Part shown: piece after piece, positions 29,193 through 38,583 of the stretch
Layout: each line of letters starts with the position of its first letter
How positions within the stretch are numbered: position 1 is the first letter of the stretch
DNA from: Pseudomonadota bacterium
Lineage (GTDB): Bacteria; Pseudomonadota; Gammaproteobacteria; Burkholderiales; Rhodocyclaceae
DNA length: 57,366 nucleotides
Reading direction: 5' to 3'
Assembly (NCBI GenBank): GCA_018262195.1
Contig: JAGTRS010000025.1
Coordinates: 1-57,366 of the forward strand
Notes under the pieces: generated by a model
Told to the model about the DNA's origin: nothing
The model's database searches: none
Seen by the model: only the letters and a program-made list of their open reading frames with translations
Translations under genes and position numbers: made by a program

Positions 29193-29659
29193 GATATGAT
29201 TCCCAAATGTCCATGAAATGCGATATCGAAACAGTTGCCGCACATCCGCTTCCCTCTTGGGTTCGCTGGGTTAGCTCCGAAGGGCTGTTGATGTTTGGAG
29301 CGCCATTCCTCGGTTGGGTCTTGGTTTTGCTGTTTGCGTTCTTTCTCTCCTCCGATGTTCGAGGCTTCAAGTTTGCGTGCTCGATTATTTGGTGTGGATT
29401 TGCCCTCACTGCTGTCGTGATGCTGCTAGCAACTACAGCCCTTAGTTCAATTGCGACGAGAGTGCCAAATCACGATTTATCAACGAAGAAACCTTTTTCG
29501 TATTTTTATGTACTCGCTCAAGGGCTATCTCAGGGTCATGGAAAGCTAGTGCTTCTTCTTGGCTGGTGCAAAGCATTGTCCCTCAGTGTCATTGGTTTTG
29601 CGTTGTGGGGTGGCCTTCTGGTGATTGGTATGTGGCTCCCCTCTATGGCTAATGGCTAG
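29189..29659 (+). CDS. Hypothetical three-helix membrane protein, AT-rich
   Basis: 156 residues with hydrophobic segments at about 33-55 (GLLMFGAPFLGWVLVLLFAF), 63-88 (ACSIIWCGFALTAVVMLLAT) and 128-150. No family recognised. The start could also be ATG 29207 or 29213. Its base composition is visibly more AT-rich than the flanking cob genes and its codon use differs (TTT, AAA, TTA are common), suggesting recent acquisition. It sits between cobS and cobC, in the same direction, with 48 and 59 bases of spacing. Confidence 0.7.
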   Translation: MRYDSQMSMKCDIETVAAHPLPSWVRWVSSEGLLMFGAPFLGWVLVLLFAFFLSSDVRGFKFACSIIWCGFALTAVVMLLATTALSSIATRVPNHDLSTKKPFSYFYVLAQGLSQGHGKLVLLLGWCKALSLSVIGFALWGGLLVIGMWLPSMANG

Positions 29660-29718
29660 TGTTCACTCCGAATGCCCGAAGGACTCGTGGCAGACTTCGT
29701 AAGCGTTAACTTGCATCA

Positions 29719-30231
29719 ATGCGCCTCCATCTAATCCGCCACCCCAAGCCTGCAATCGAAGCCGGCATCTGTTACGGCCAGCATGATTGTCCGGCCGAGG
29801 ATGTAGAGTTGGTGGCCGGAGCCTTGATGGTGGAACTACCGCCGGGGCTACCGGTGTGGACCAGCCCCTTGCGTCGTTGTCGTGATCTTGCCGAACGGCT
29901 GCACCCGCAGCCCATCATTGACGACCGTCTTGCCGAGATGCATTTTGGCGATTGGGAAGGAAGGCGCTGGGACGATATTCCGCGGGTCGAGCTGGATGCC
30001 TGGGCCGCCGATGTCGCCGGCTATGCGCCGCCCGGCGGGGAATCGCCGCGCCAATTGCAGCGGCGGGCGCTGGATTTTGTGGCGTCGCTGGAAGTGCCGG
30101 AGGCGGTGATCGTCACGCATGCCGGGGTGATTCGTACCTTGCTGGCGCACTGGCAGGGGCTGGCGCCGGAGCGGTGGACGGAACTGAATTTCGCGTACGG
30201 CTCCTGCACGGTGATCGACATTCCCCGGTAA
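29719..30231 (+). CDS. cobC: Alpha-ribazole phosphatase-like histidine phosphatase
   Basis: 170-residue histidine-phosphatase-superfamily enzyme: MRLHLIRHPKP carries the phospho-acceptor His in an RHP (rather than RHG) motif, TSPLRRCRDLAERL the second arginine, FGDWEGRRWDDIP the acid/base Glu region and VTHAGVIRTLL the second His. Location after cobT-cobS supports the role of dephosphorylating alpha-ribazole phosphate or cobalamin phosphate. Confidence 0.88.
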   Translation: MRLHLIRHPKPAIEAGICYGQHDCPAEDVELVAGALMVELPPGLPVWTSPLRRCRDLAERLHPQPIIDDRLAEMHFGDWEGRRWDDIPRVELDAWAADVAGYAPPGGESPRQLQRRALDFVASLEVPEAVIVTHAGVIRTLLAHWQGLAPERWTELNFAYGSCTVIDIPR

Positions 30232-30275
30232 CGCCGGCGTTATCCACAATGGCGGCTGCTAGTAGAATGCCGGGC

Positions 30276-31370
30276 ATGGAAACCTTCAATCCTCTGCGCG
30301 ACGCGGTGCCGCTCGGTGAAATCAAGCGGGCGCTGGTCATCAAGCTGCGCCACCATGGCGATGTGCTGGTCAGTTCGCCGGTCTTCTCGGTGCTCAAGGC
30401 GCATGCGCCGCAGGTCGAGATCGATGCACTGGTCTATGCTGACACGGCCGAGATGGTGATCTTGCATCCGGCGATTGCTGAAGTGCACACCATTGATCGC
30501 AAGTGGAAGCAGTTGGGTGCTCTTGGCCAGCTCAAGGCCGAACTGGCGCTCTATAACACCCTGAAGGCGCGCGGCTACGACCTGATCATCCATCTGACCG
30601 AGCATTGGCGAGGCGCCTGGCTGTGCCGCCTGTTGAAGCCACGCTGGGCGGTTGGCCCGGCGGTGCGGGGGCGGAGCAAGCGCTGGAAGCAGAGTTTTAC
30701 CCATATCCAGACCATGCATAACCCCTTGCGCCACATGGCCGAGAGCAATCTGGATTCGCTGCGCCGCATTGGCATTCAGCCCGGCCCGGATGAACGGCGC
30801 CTGACTCTGGTTCCGGGGCCGGATGCGGAAGCTGCCGTGGCAGCCCATCTGGCCGGCTTTGGCTTGCACGGCAAGGATTTCATCCATGTTCATCCGGCCT
30901 CTCGCTGGTTCTTCAAGTGCTGGCCGGTCGAACGCATGGCGGCGCTGGTCGATCGTCTGCGGGCGGCGGGTCATGTCGTGGTGTTGACGGCCGCGCCGAG
31001 CCAGGATGAAAAGAACATGCTGACGGCCATTCAGGCGCGGCTGGCCAAGCCGGCGTTCAGCCTGTCCGGCCAGTTGTCTCTGAAGGAACTGGCGGCTTTG
31101 ACGCAGGCCTCGAAACTGTTCATTGGTGTCGATTCGGCGCCCATGCACATCGCGGCGGCGGTGGGTACGCCGACGGTGGCCTTGTTCGGGCCTTCCGGCG
31201 ACAAGCAGTGGGGGCCGTGGGGCGTGCCAAGCCGCGTCGTGGCCAGCACGGCGCATCCATGCCGGCCTTGCGGTGCCGACGGCTGTGGCGGCGGCAAGGT
31301 CAGCGATTGTCTGGTGACGATCGCGGTCGACGACGTGATGGCCGCGGCGCAGGAATTACTCGGCGCGTGA
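30276..31370 (+). CDS. GT9 heptosyltransferase III-like (RfaQ/WaaQ)
   Basis: 364 residues from ATG 30276 (METFNPLRD; ATG 30267 would add three residues). GT-B fold glycosyltransferase of family 9 that would add a heptose to the LPS inner core: ALVIKLRHHGDVLVSSPVFS (nucleotide-sugar-type N-terminus), FIHVHPASRWFFKCWPVERM, and the C-terminal donor site GVDSAPMHIAAAVGTPTVAL with GPSGDKQWGPW. A Cys cluster follows (CRPCGADGCGGGKVSDC). RHHGD..S and the FFKCW motif are those of the RfaQ group. First gene of the core cluster; overlaps the next by 4 bases. Confidence 0.9.
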   Translation: METFNPLRDAVPLGEIKRALVIKLRHHGDVLVSSPVFSVLKAHAPQVEIDALVYADTAEMVILHPAIAEVHTIDRKWKQLGALGQLKAELALYNTLKARGYDLIIHLTEHWRGAWLCRLLKPRWAVGPAVRGRSKRWKQSFTHIQTMHNPLRHMAESNLDSLRRIGIQPGPDERRLTLVPGPDAEAAVAAHLAGFGLHGKDFIHVHPASRWFFKCWPVERMAALVDRLRAAGHVVVLTAAPSQDEKNMLTAIQARLAKPAFSLSGQLSLKELAALTQASKLFIGVDSAPMHIAAAVGTPTVALFGPSGDKQWGPWGVPSRVVASTAHPCRPCGADGCGGGKVSDCLVTIAVDDVMAAAQELLGA

Positions 31371-32512
31371 AGATCGCGATCATTCGTCAGCGCTATAACC
31401 CGTTCGGCGGTGCCGAGCGCTTTGTCGAGCGCGCACTTGGCGCGCTGGCTGGCGAAGGCGCCGAGGTCACGCTCATTACCCGCAATTGGGATGGCGCACC
31501 ACGGGAGGGTTTCCGGCAGATTACCTGCGATCCGGCCTATTCCCGGCTGTTGGGCGGACGAGCGGCACGTGACCGCAGTTTCGCCGAAGCGGCGCAGGCC
31601 GAAATGGCCAGGGGCGGGTTTGACATCACGCAATCCCATGAGCGCATCCCCGGCTGCATGATTTTCCGGGCCGGCGACGGCGTGCATGCCGCCTGGCTCG
31701 ACCATCGGGGCCGTATTCTCGGCCCGCTGCAGCGGCTGACGCAGCGCTGGTCGCCCTATCACCGCTACGTAATGGGTGCGGAAAAGGCGATGTTTGAGCA
31801 CCCGGCGTTGCAGGCGGTGATCTGCAATTCCCAGATGGTGGCCGATGAAGTCTCGCGTTATTACAGGGTCGAGCGCAGCAAGTTGCAGGTGATCTACAAC
31901 GGTGTCGATACCGAGATTTTTCATCCGGGGCTGGCCGATGAATTCCGGCGCTCAGTTCGGGCGGCCAACGGCATTCCCGACGAGGCGCCGTTGCTGCTCC
32001 TTGTCGGCAGCGGCTTCGAACGCAAGGGTGTGCCCCAGTTGCTGCGGGCGGCGGTGCGCATGCAGCGGACCGATGCACGGATCGTCATCGTCGGTGCCGA
32101 CCGCAAGCTGAAGTCGATGCAGAAGTTGTCAGAGCTGCTCAGACTGAGCAGACGAGTGCTGTTCACCGGGCCGCTCAAGGATGTTCGTCCCTGGTACGGC
32201 GCCGCCGATGGCTTCGTGCTGCCGACCTTGTACGATCCGTGCCCGAATGCGGCGCTCGAAGCCTTTGCCTGCGGGCTGCCGGTGGTGACTTCGACAACCT
32301 GCGGGGCGCAGGAATGGGTGAGTTCCGGCGAAAACGGCTGGGTGGTCGATGCGGTTGATATCGATGCGCTGGCTCGCCGGCTGGATGATCTGGCTGGTCT
32401 GGCCGGAAATGCCATGGCCCGGAATGCCGCGCGGGCTGTTGCCGAACCGCTGACGCTGCCGGCCATGGCCGATCGCCTGCTGGCGCTCTACCGCACAGTC
32501 GGCCGCCGTTGA
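31367..32512 (+). CDS. GT4 glycosyltransferase (WaaG-like)
   Basis: 381 residues from GTG 31367, overlapping the previous stop by 4 bases (GTGA). It is a GT-B enzyme with MKIAIIRQRYNPFGGAERFV at the N-terminus, VIYNGVDTEIFHPG between the domains, LLLLVGSGFERKGVPQLLRA, and the donor-binding EX7E region in DPCPNAALEAFACGLPVV. The start FGGAERF and overall pattern resemble WaaG, which adds the first glucose to heptose II of the core; the true donor is not predictable. Confidence 0.9.
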   Translation: MKIAIIRQRYNPFGGAERFVERALGALAGEGAEVTLITRNWDGAPREGFRQITCDPAYSRLLGGRAARDRSFAEAAQAEMARGGFDITQSHERIPGCMIFRAGDGVHAAWLDHRGRILGPLQRLTQRWSPYHRYVMGAEKAMFEHPALQAVICNSQMVADEVSRYYRVERSKLQVIYNGVDTEIFHPGLADEFRRSVRAANGIPDEAPLLLLVGSGFERKGVPQLLRAAVRMQRTDARIVIVGADRKLKSMQKLSELLRLSRRVLFTGPLKDVRPWYGAADGFVLPTLYDPCPNAALEAFACGLPVVTSTTCGAQEWVSSGENGWVVDAVDIDALARRLDDLAGLAGNAMARNAARAVAEPLTLPAMADRLLALYRTVGRR

Positions 32513-32522
32513 TGCGGGCGGG

Positions 32523-32528
32523 TATAAT
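32523..32528 (+). promoter_or_regulatory. -10 box upstream of msbA
   Basis: Perfect TATAAT in the 48-base gap before msbA, the only gap of size in the core cluster. GGG precedes it; no clear -35 at normal spacing. It could give msbA and the downstream genes their own promoter. Confidence 0.5.
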
Positions 32529-32560
32529 CGCGAGTTCTACTTTTTGCTTCAAGGATTTGC

Positions 32561-34318
32561 ATGTCTCATGACATGACCAGCCGCGAGCTGTACCTCCGGC
32601 TGCTGACCTATGTCCGCCCTTACTGGAAGGCCTTCCTCGCCGCGCTGGCCTGCATGGGCGTGGCCTCGCTGGCGGAGCCGGTCTTCCCGGCGATCATGAA
32701 ATCGCTGCTCGACGATGGCTTTTCCAAGGCCAATGGCCCGTGGGACTGGTTGTTCTACCCGCTGGCCATCATGGGCATCTTCCTCGTCCGCGCCATTTTT
32801 GGGTTTTTCGGCGACTACCTGATGAGCTGGGTGTCGAACAACGTCGTCGCCGAATTGCGTCAGGCCATGTTCGCCCGCATGGTTCGCCTGCCGACCCGTT
32901 ACTACAGCGACAATCTCTCCGGCCGCCTGATGTCGCGCATCGCCTACGACGTGACTGGAGTCGCCGGTGCGGCAACCAATGCCCTGACCTCGCTGATCAA
33001 GGATTCGCTGTCCATCATCGGCCTGCTTGTCTGGCTGCTCTGGCTGAACTGGCAGCTGACCCTGATCACCCTGAGCGTCGTTCCCTTCATTGCCATCGTC
33101 GTCCGTGTTTTCAGCAAGCGCCTGCGCAGTGTGGCGAGAGGGCAGCAGGAGTCGATGGGCAAGATCACCCAGGTATTGCAGGAAGCCATTGAGGGCCACA
33201 AGGTCGTCAAGATTTTCGGCGGCCAGACCTACGAGGAAAAGCGCTTCTACCAGTCAGTGCGCGAACAGCGCCGGTTGGCCATGCGGGCGACCATGGCCTC
33301 GGCGGCGCAAAGCCCGCTGGTCCAGTTTTTCGCGGCCTCCGGTGTGGCAATCATCATGGGTGTCGCACTCAAGCAGGCCTCCAATGATCAGACCAGCGTC
33401 GGCAGTTTCGTCTCCTTCGTGACCGCCATGCTGATGATCATGGCGCCGCTGAAGCGCCTGACCGACGTCAATGCCCCGATCCAGCGCGGTCTGGCGGCGG
33501 CGGAAAGCGTCTTTTCGCTGGTTGATGAAGAGACCGAGCCCGATAGCGGCAAGGAAGAGCTGGGCCGGGCCCAAGGGCTGGTCGAGTTCGATGGTGTGAC
33601 CTTTACTTATCCCGGTTCCGAACGTCCGGCGCTCAATGCTGTGTCGCTGACCGTGCGGCCCGGCGAGTGCGTGGCGCTGGTCGGTCCCTCGGGTAGCGGC
33701 AAGACGACGGCGGCCAATCTGCTGCCGCGTTTCTACGCCCTTGATGCCGGCGAAATCCGGGTCGACGGCCATGCCCTGCCGAATATCCGGCTTAATAGCC
33801 TGCGCGACAACATTGCACTGGTCAGCCAGGATGTCGTGCTGTTCAACGACACCATCGGCGCCAACATCGCCTACGGCGGCAAGCGCGACGCGACGCTGGA
33901 AGAAATCCGCGCTGCAGCCAAGGCGGCCCATGCACTGGAATTCATCGATGCCCTGCCGGATGGGTTGAATACCATGATCGGCGAAAACGGCGTCAAGCTG
34001 TCCGGCGGTCAGCGTCAGCGTCTGGCCATCGCTCGCGCCATCCTCAAGGACGCGCCGATCCTGATTCTTGACGAAGCCACTTCGGCCCTCGACACCGAAT
34101 CAGAGCGTCACGTGCAGGCGGCGCTCGACGAACTGATGCGCGGCCGCAGCACGCTGGTCATCGCCCACCGTTTGTCGACCATCGAACGTGCCGACCGCAT
34201 CATTGCGTTGGCCCACGGCCACAAGCAGGAAGAGGGTTCGCACGCCGAGCTGCTCGCCCACGACGGCCTCTACGCCCGCCTGTATCGCATGCAGAAGGCC
34301 GAGGAGGCGACGACCTGA
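32561..34318 (+). CDS. msbA: Lipid A export ABC transporter, permease/ATPase
   Basis: 585 residues: type-1 exporter domain with six helices (about 20-310) and an ABC ATPase domain (about 340-580). Walker A GPSGSGKTT, signature LSGGQRQRLAIARAIL, Walker B ILILDEATSALD and switch IAHRLSTIERAD are intact. Homodimer that flips lipid A-core across the inner membrane. AAGGA precedes ATG 32561. Its position within the core-sugar cluster fits. The stop overlaps the next start by one base (TGATG). Confidence 0.96.
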   Translation: MSHDMTSRELYLRLLTYVRPYWKAFLAALACMGVASLAEPVFPAIMKSLLDDGFSKANGPWDWLFYPLAIMGIFLVRAIFGFFGDYLMSWVSNNVVAELRQAMFARMVRLPTRYYSDNLSGRLMSRIAYDVTGVAGAATNALTSLIKDSLSIIGLLVWLLWLNWQLTLITLSVVPFIAIVVRVFSKRLRSVARGQQESMGKITQVLQEAIEGHKVVKIFGGQTYEEKRFYQSVREQRRLAMRATMASAAQSPLVQFFAASGVAIIMGVALKQASNDQTSVGSFVSFVTAMLMIMAPLKRLTDVNAPIQRGLAAAESVFSLVDEETEPDSGKEELGRAQGLVEFDGVTFTYPGSERPALNAVSLTVRPGECVALVGPSGSGKTTAANLLPRFYALDAGEIRVDGHALPNIRLNSLRDNIALVSQDVVLFNDTIGANIAYGGKRDATLEEIRAAAKAAHALEFIDALPDGLNTMIGENGVKLSGGQRQRLAIARAILKDAPILILDEATSALDTESERHVQAALDELMRGRSTLVIAHRLSTIERADRIIALAHGHKQEEGSHAELLAHDGLYARLYRMQKAEEATT

Positions 34319-35403
34319 TGCGCATCCTGCATACGGAGTCGTCCAAAGGCTGGGGCGGTCAGGAAAACCGCACGATGAACGAACTGGTCACCATGCGCGA
34401 CCGGGGTCATGTGCTGGCCGTCGTCGGCCGGCCCGGAGCGCGCATCCTGGATCGCGCCAAGGAGGCCGGTTTCGAGACCTTCGTTGTCGACATGCGTGGC
34501 GCCATCGACTTCCCTGCGGTGTTCCGTTTGCGTAGCGTCATCAAGCGTTTCAAGGCCGATGTCGTCAATACCCACAGCGGCCGCGACACGCAGCTGGCCG
34601 GCATGGCGGCACGGACCATGTTGAATCGGCCCCGTATCGTTCGTACCCGCCACCTGGCGCTGCCGATTACCTCCAGATTCACCTACAGCGTGCTGCCGGA
34701 CCATGTCGTGACAGTCAGCAAGTATGTCGAGAACTATCTGGTCGAGGCCGGCGTGCCGCGCGACGGCATCACCACGGTTCCGACCGGCGTCGATTTCTCG
34801 CGCTACGACCGTTCCAGCGTGCAGGGCAACCTGCGTGAGGAGTTGGGCCTGGAAGCTGATACGGTGCTGGTCGGCACGGTCGCCATCCTTCGTGCCAAGA
34901 AGGGTCATGCCGAAATTCTCGATGCGGCGCCGGAGGTGCTGAAGCGTTTTCCGAAAGCGCATTTCGTCTTTGCCGGCGACGGGCCGCAGACTGACAACCT
35001 GAAGGCGCGCATCGCTGCTGATGGTCTGGAAGGGCGCATCCACCTGCTCGGTCTGCGCCGTGACGTGACCAATGTGCTGGCCTCGCTCGACGTTTTCGTA
35101 CTGCCGACGCATCAGGAAGCCCTCGGCACGGCCTTCATCGAAGCGGGCGCGATGGGGCTGCCGGCCGTGGCGTCGAACGTCGATGGCGTGCCCGAGGTGA
35201 TCCTCGATGGCAAAACAGGCTATCTGGTGCCCGCCCACGACGGCAAGGCGCTGGTCGAACCGATCTGCCGTCTGCTTGATGATCCTGTGCTGTGCCAGTC
35301 GATGGGTGCCAACGCCACTGAGTTCGTCCATCGCAAGTTTGCCCGCGAGGTCATGGCGCAAGGCATGGAGCGCCTGTACCAGAGCCTGCTGGAGGCGAAA
35401 TGA
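34318..35403 (+). CDS. GT4 glycosyltransferase
   Basis: 361-residue GT-B glycosyltransferase. N-terminal HTESSKGWGGQENRTMNEL, hinge TTVPTGVDFSRYDRSS, GTVAILRAKKGHAEILDAAP and the EX7E donor site in THQEALGTAFIEAGAMGLPAV. Donor and acceptor sugars are unknown; by position it acts on LPS core or a related surface polysaccharide. One-base overlap with msbA, 4-base overlap with the deacetylase. Confidence 0.9.
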   Translation: MRILHTESSKGWGGQENRTMNELVTMRDRGHVLAVVGRPGARILDRAKEAGFETFVVDMRGAIDFPAVFRLRSVIKRFKADVVNTHSGRDTQLAGMAARTMLNRPRIVRTRHLALPITSRFTYSVLPDHVVTVSKYVENYLVEAGVPRDGITTVPTGVDFSRYDRSSVQGNLREELGLEADTVLVGTVAILRAKKGHAEILDAAPEVLKRFPKAHFVFAGDGPQTDNLKARIAADGLEGRIHLLGLRRDVTNVLASLDVFVLPTHQEALGTAFIEAGAMGLPAVASNVDGVPEVILDGKTGYLVPAHDGKALVEPICRLLDDPVLCQSMGANATEFVHRKFAREVMAQGMERLYQSLLEAK

Positions 35404-36230
35404 GCTTCGGGCAGCCGCTGCCCGTGCTGATGTACCACCACATCAGCCCGAAACCCGGGCTGGTGACCTGCTCGCCGGATAATTTCCGGGCGCACATGCA
35501 GTGGCTGGCCAAAAACGGCTGGAAAACCCTGTCGACTGACCAATTCACGCAGATTCTGGCAACCGGTGAGGTGCCGAAAAAGACGGTGCTGGTTACCTTC
35601 GACGATGGCTATCTCGACAACTGGGTCCATGCCCATCCGGTGCTCAAGGAATTCGGGCAGCGCGCCACACTGTTCCTGATCACCGGCTGGATGGGTGAGG
35701 GTGAAGTCCGCCCGCATGCCGGCCAGCCCGGCGTGCCGGAGGTGCCGACGCATGGCCAGGCGATGGCCGCTGCCGCTGAGGGCAAGCTGGACGATGCCTT
35801 CCTGCGCTGGTCGGAGGTCGAGGCCATGCGCGATGCCGGTACTTTCGATTTCCACTCACACACTCACACCCATACCCGCTGGGATCGCAAGATCGCCGAT
35901 CAGGCCGAGCGCGATCAGGCGCTGGCCGACGACCTGACCGCCTCGCGAGGCACGCTGGCCACCCGGCTCGGTGTAGATAGTCCGCACCTGTGCTGGCCGC
36001 AGGGCTATTTTGATGCTGCCTACCAGCGCGTGGCGCGGGCGGCAGGTTTCACCCATCTTTACACCACCGAGCATGGTGTGGTGCGCCGAGAAGTTGATCC
36101 GGGGCGGATTCCGCGCCTGGTCATCAAGGACAAGCCGGCCAAGTGGTTCGGCGGGCGGATGGGCATCTATGGCCGACCGCTGCTGTCCGCGCTCTATCTC
36201 GGCCTGAAATTGGGCAAGAAGGGGCACTGA
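35400..36230 (+). CDS. Polysaccharide deacetylase (NodB domain)
   Basis: 276-residue carbohydrate esterase 4 type protein. VLMYHHIS at the N-terminus, catalytic/metal Asp pair in LVTFDDGYLDN (residues 62-72), and the metal-binding FHSHTHTHTRWD motif. No signal peptide, so it probably acts in the cytosol on a lipid-linked core intermediate, removing an N-acetyl group from a hexosamine, as proposed for deacetylases in some enteric core clusters. It lies between a GT4 gene and a GT9 gene with 4- and 1-base overlaps. Confidence 0.9.
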   Translation: MSFGQPLPVLMYHHISPKPGLVTCSPDNFRAHMQWLAKNGWKTLSTDQFTQILATGEVPKKTVLVTFDDGYLDNWVHAHPVLKEFGQRATLFLITGWMGEGEVRPHAGQPGVPEVPTHGQAMAAAAEGKLDDAFLRWSEVEAMRDAGTFDFHSHTHTHTRWDRKIADQAERDQALADDLTASRGTLATRLGVDSPHLCWPQGYFDAAYQRVARAAGFTHLYTTEHGVVRREVDPGRIPRLVIKDKPAKWFGGRMGIYGRPLLSALYLGLKLGKKGH

Positions 36231-37378
36231 TGCGTCTGCGTCTGCGCGAACCCTTGCTCTACCGCTGGCTGCGCCTGAAGCGGGCGCTCGACAAGCGTCC
36301 GCGTCCGGCCGAAGCGCTCGGGACGCCAGCCATCCGCCGTATTCTGGCCATTTCCTGCACAGCACTCGGCGATACGCTCCTGTCGACGCCCGGCCTGCGG
36401 GCATTGCGCCAGACCTATCCGCAGGCTCGCATCACGCTGCTGGTGCATCCTTCACTGCAACAGCTATTTACCGGCCTGGCCGATGTTGATGAATTGATTC
36501 CCTACGATGGCAAGTGGCGAGGTTTTCGCAGTGCCGCCAGCCAGCTCAAGGACTACGACCTCGCCGTCATCCTGCATGGCAACGAGCCGCAGGCGACACC
36601 GCTGGCCTATCTGTCCGGTGCCCGCTATATCTTCAAACTGCCCAACAACAACCGCTGGAATTTCCTGCTCAGCAACCATGAGCCGGTGTTTGGCTGGGAT
36701 GATCTCGGGCATGGCATCGACCAGCGCCTGGCGGTGGCCAAACTGGCCGGGGCCGTCGGCGAATTCGACCGGCACATGACCGTGCCGCCCCATGCCGAAG
36801 GTCAGGCGGCGCTGGACAAGGCGCTGGCCGAGCGCGGCTGGCAGGACGCCACCATTGTTGCCTTTCAACCCGGCGCGTCAACGATGAGCCGGCGCTGGCC
36901 GCGGTCGCGCTTCATTGCAGCGGCGGCCGAACTGGCCAAGGCACGCCCGGATCTGCGTTTCGTGGTGACCGGTTCGCCGGCCGAAGCGGCGTTGTGCCAG
37001 GAAGTGGCTACCGGAATCGAAGCCGCTGCGCCCTTTGCAGGCGGAACCCGGGCGTGGGCTTCGGCCGGGCAGTTGCCCCTGGTCGCCTTGCCCGACCTGC
37101 TGCGCCGTGCCAGCCTGCTGGTCTCAGGCGACACCGGGCCGATGCATTTGGCAGTGACCGTCGATACACCGGTTGTCGCGCTGTTCGCTGTTTCCGACCC
37201 GGCGCGCTCCGGTCCGGGCTACGACCTCGACAAGCACGTGATCATCCGCAAGTGGCGGACCTGCGATCCCTGTTTCTCAAAGAATTGCCCCTACGCCGAG
37301 CCGATCTGCATGGATAACATCGCAGTCGATGAGGTGGTGGCGGCAGTCGACACGATTTTGAGCCGGAACAAAGCATGA
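36230..37378 (+). CDS. GT9 heptosyltransferase-like
   Basis: 382 residues from ATG 36230. After a basic N-terminal stretch (RLREPLLYRWLRLKRALDKR) comes the GT9 core: RRILAISCTALGDTLLSTPG, FQPGASTMSRRWPRSRFIAA, and donor site SGDTGPMHLAVTVDTPVVAL. The C-terminal Cys cluster (CDPCFSKNCPYAEPIC) resembles that of the first GT9 in this cluster. The sugar cannot be read from sequence. Overlaps: 1 base upstream, 4 bases downstream. Confidence 0.9.
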   Translation: MRLRLREPLLYRWLRLKRALDKRPRPAEALGTPAIRRILAISCTALGDTLLSTPGLRALRQTYPQARITLLVHPSLQQLFTGLADVDELIPYDGKWRGFRSAASQLKDYDLAVILHGNEPQATPLAYLSGARYIFKLPNNNRWNFLLSNHEPVFGWDDLGHGIDQRLAVAKLAGAVGEFDRHMTVPPHAEGQAALDKALAERGWQDATIVAFQPGASTMSRRWPRSRFIAAAAELAKARPDLRFVVTGSPAEAALCQEVATGIEAAAPFAGGTRAWASAGQLPLVALPDLLRRASLLVSGDTGPMHLAVTVDTPVVALFAVSDPARSGPGYDLDKHVIIRKWRTCDPCFSKNCPYAEPICMDNIAVDEVVAAVDTILSRNKA

Positions 37379-38583
37379 ATTTGCCCAAACCAGCGCCCAA
37401 ACGCGTCCTGTTGCTCGACACCGGCAACGAATGGGGTGGTGGCACCAACAGCATGTTCGAGCTGCTGAAGCGTATCGACCGCACGCGCTTTGACGTGACC
37501 TGCTGCTTCTACAAAGATTACACGAAGGGCAAGAGTGGCCGCTTGCTGTCCGAGGAACTGGCTGATATCGGTATTCCGCTCATCCTGTTGCCGATTCGCA
37601 AGCAGCCGCTGTGGGCCAAGCTCGCCAAGGAAGTGGCACGCGGCGTGCTGTCGTGGTCTGGCCGCCTCAAGAAGCGCGCCGTACAGGCCATCGAGATGCA
37701 ATGGCGCATCAAGCCGCGGGTCGCGGCGCTGAAGCTGTTGCTGGAAGAGGGCGCTTACGACCTGCTCTACATGAACAACCAGCCATCGTCGAATCTGGAG
37801 GGCTATCTGGCGGCTGAGGCGGCCGGCCTGCCGGTGGTGCAGCATTGCCGCATCGAGCCGGGCCTGCAGGCCAACGAGGCGGCCGTGGTCAATCGGACGG
37901 CGACGCGGATTATCTGCGTGTCGCAGGGCGTAGCCGATGTGCTGGCGGCCCAGCATGTCGCCGAGAATCGCCTGCGCGTGGTCTATAACGCCATCGATAG
38001 CCGCATCGACTTGCCGCCGCCGGTCGAACTGCCGCCCAGGGCCAAGGAGCTGGTCATCGGCACGGTCGGCCAGCTGACGGTGCGCAAAGGCGTGCTCCAT
38101 CTGCTGCAGGCGGTCGCCAATCTGAAGGCTGAAGGGCTGACGGTGACCTGTTTGATCCTCGGCGAAGGTCCGCAGCGCGCCGAACTCGAAAACGCAGTGA
38201 CTCGTTTGGGGTTGATCGATCAGGTCAGTTTCGTCGGTTTCCAGTCGGTGCCGCTGGCTTGGGTGCAGGTGATGGATGTTTGTGTCCTTTGTTCGAGCAA
38301 GGAAGGCCTGCCGCGTGTGGTGCTCGAGGCCATGCTGGCCGGCAAGCCGGTGGTCGGCTCCGACGTGACCGGCACCCGCGAACTGATCGTCCATGAAGAA
38401 ACCGGCCTGCTTTACGCCTATGGCGATGTGCCGGCCCTGACCGCTTCTTTGCGCCGCCTGCTGAATGATGTCGAGTTGCGTCAAAGCATGGGTGAAGCCG
38501 GTCAGCTTCGTGTGGCCGAACGCTATTCGATTGAGGCCTACGTCGCCGGCGTCATGCAGGTTCTGGCGGAGGCTGCGCCGTGA
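37375..38583 (+). CDS. GT4 glycosyltransferase
   Basis: 402 residues. LLLDTGNEWGGGTNSMFELL at the N-terminus, VVYNAIDSRIDLPPP hinge, GTVGQLTVRKGVLHLLQAVA, and EX7E in SSKEGLPRVVLEAMLAGKPV. A basic stretch (about residues 98-116) could contact the membrane. Specific reaction unknown; core or O-chain assembly by context. 4-base overlaps on both sides. Confidence 0.9.
   Translation: MNLPKPAPKRVLLLDTGNEWGGGTNSMFELLKRIDRTRFDVTCCFYKDYTKGKSGRLLSEELADIGIPLILLPIRKQPLWAKLAKEVARGVLSWSGRLKKRAVQAIEMQWRIKPRVAALKLLLEEGAYDLLYMNNQPSSNLEGYLAAEAAGLPVVQHCRIEPGLQANEAAVVNRTATRIICVSQGVADVLAAQHVAENRLRVVYNAIDSRIDLPPPVELPPRAKELVIGTVGQLTVRKGVLHLLQAVANLKAEGLTVTCLILGEGPQRAELENAVTRLGLIDQVSFVGFQSVPLAWVQVMDVCVLCSSKEGLPRVVLEAMLAGKPVVGSDVTGTRELIVHEETGLLYAYGDVPALTASLRRLLNDVELRQSMGEAGQLRVAERYSIEAYVAGVMQVLAEAAP

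Noticed and set aside
29952..30275. N-terminal extension of the first GT9 gene
   Set aside because: The extension overlaps cobC in another frame and is Ala/Gly/Arg-rich without family residues.
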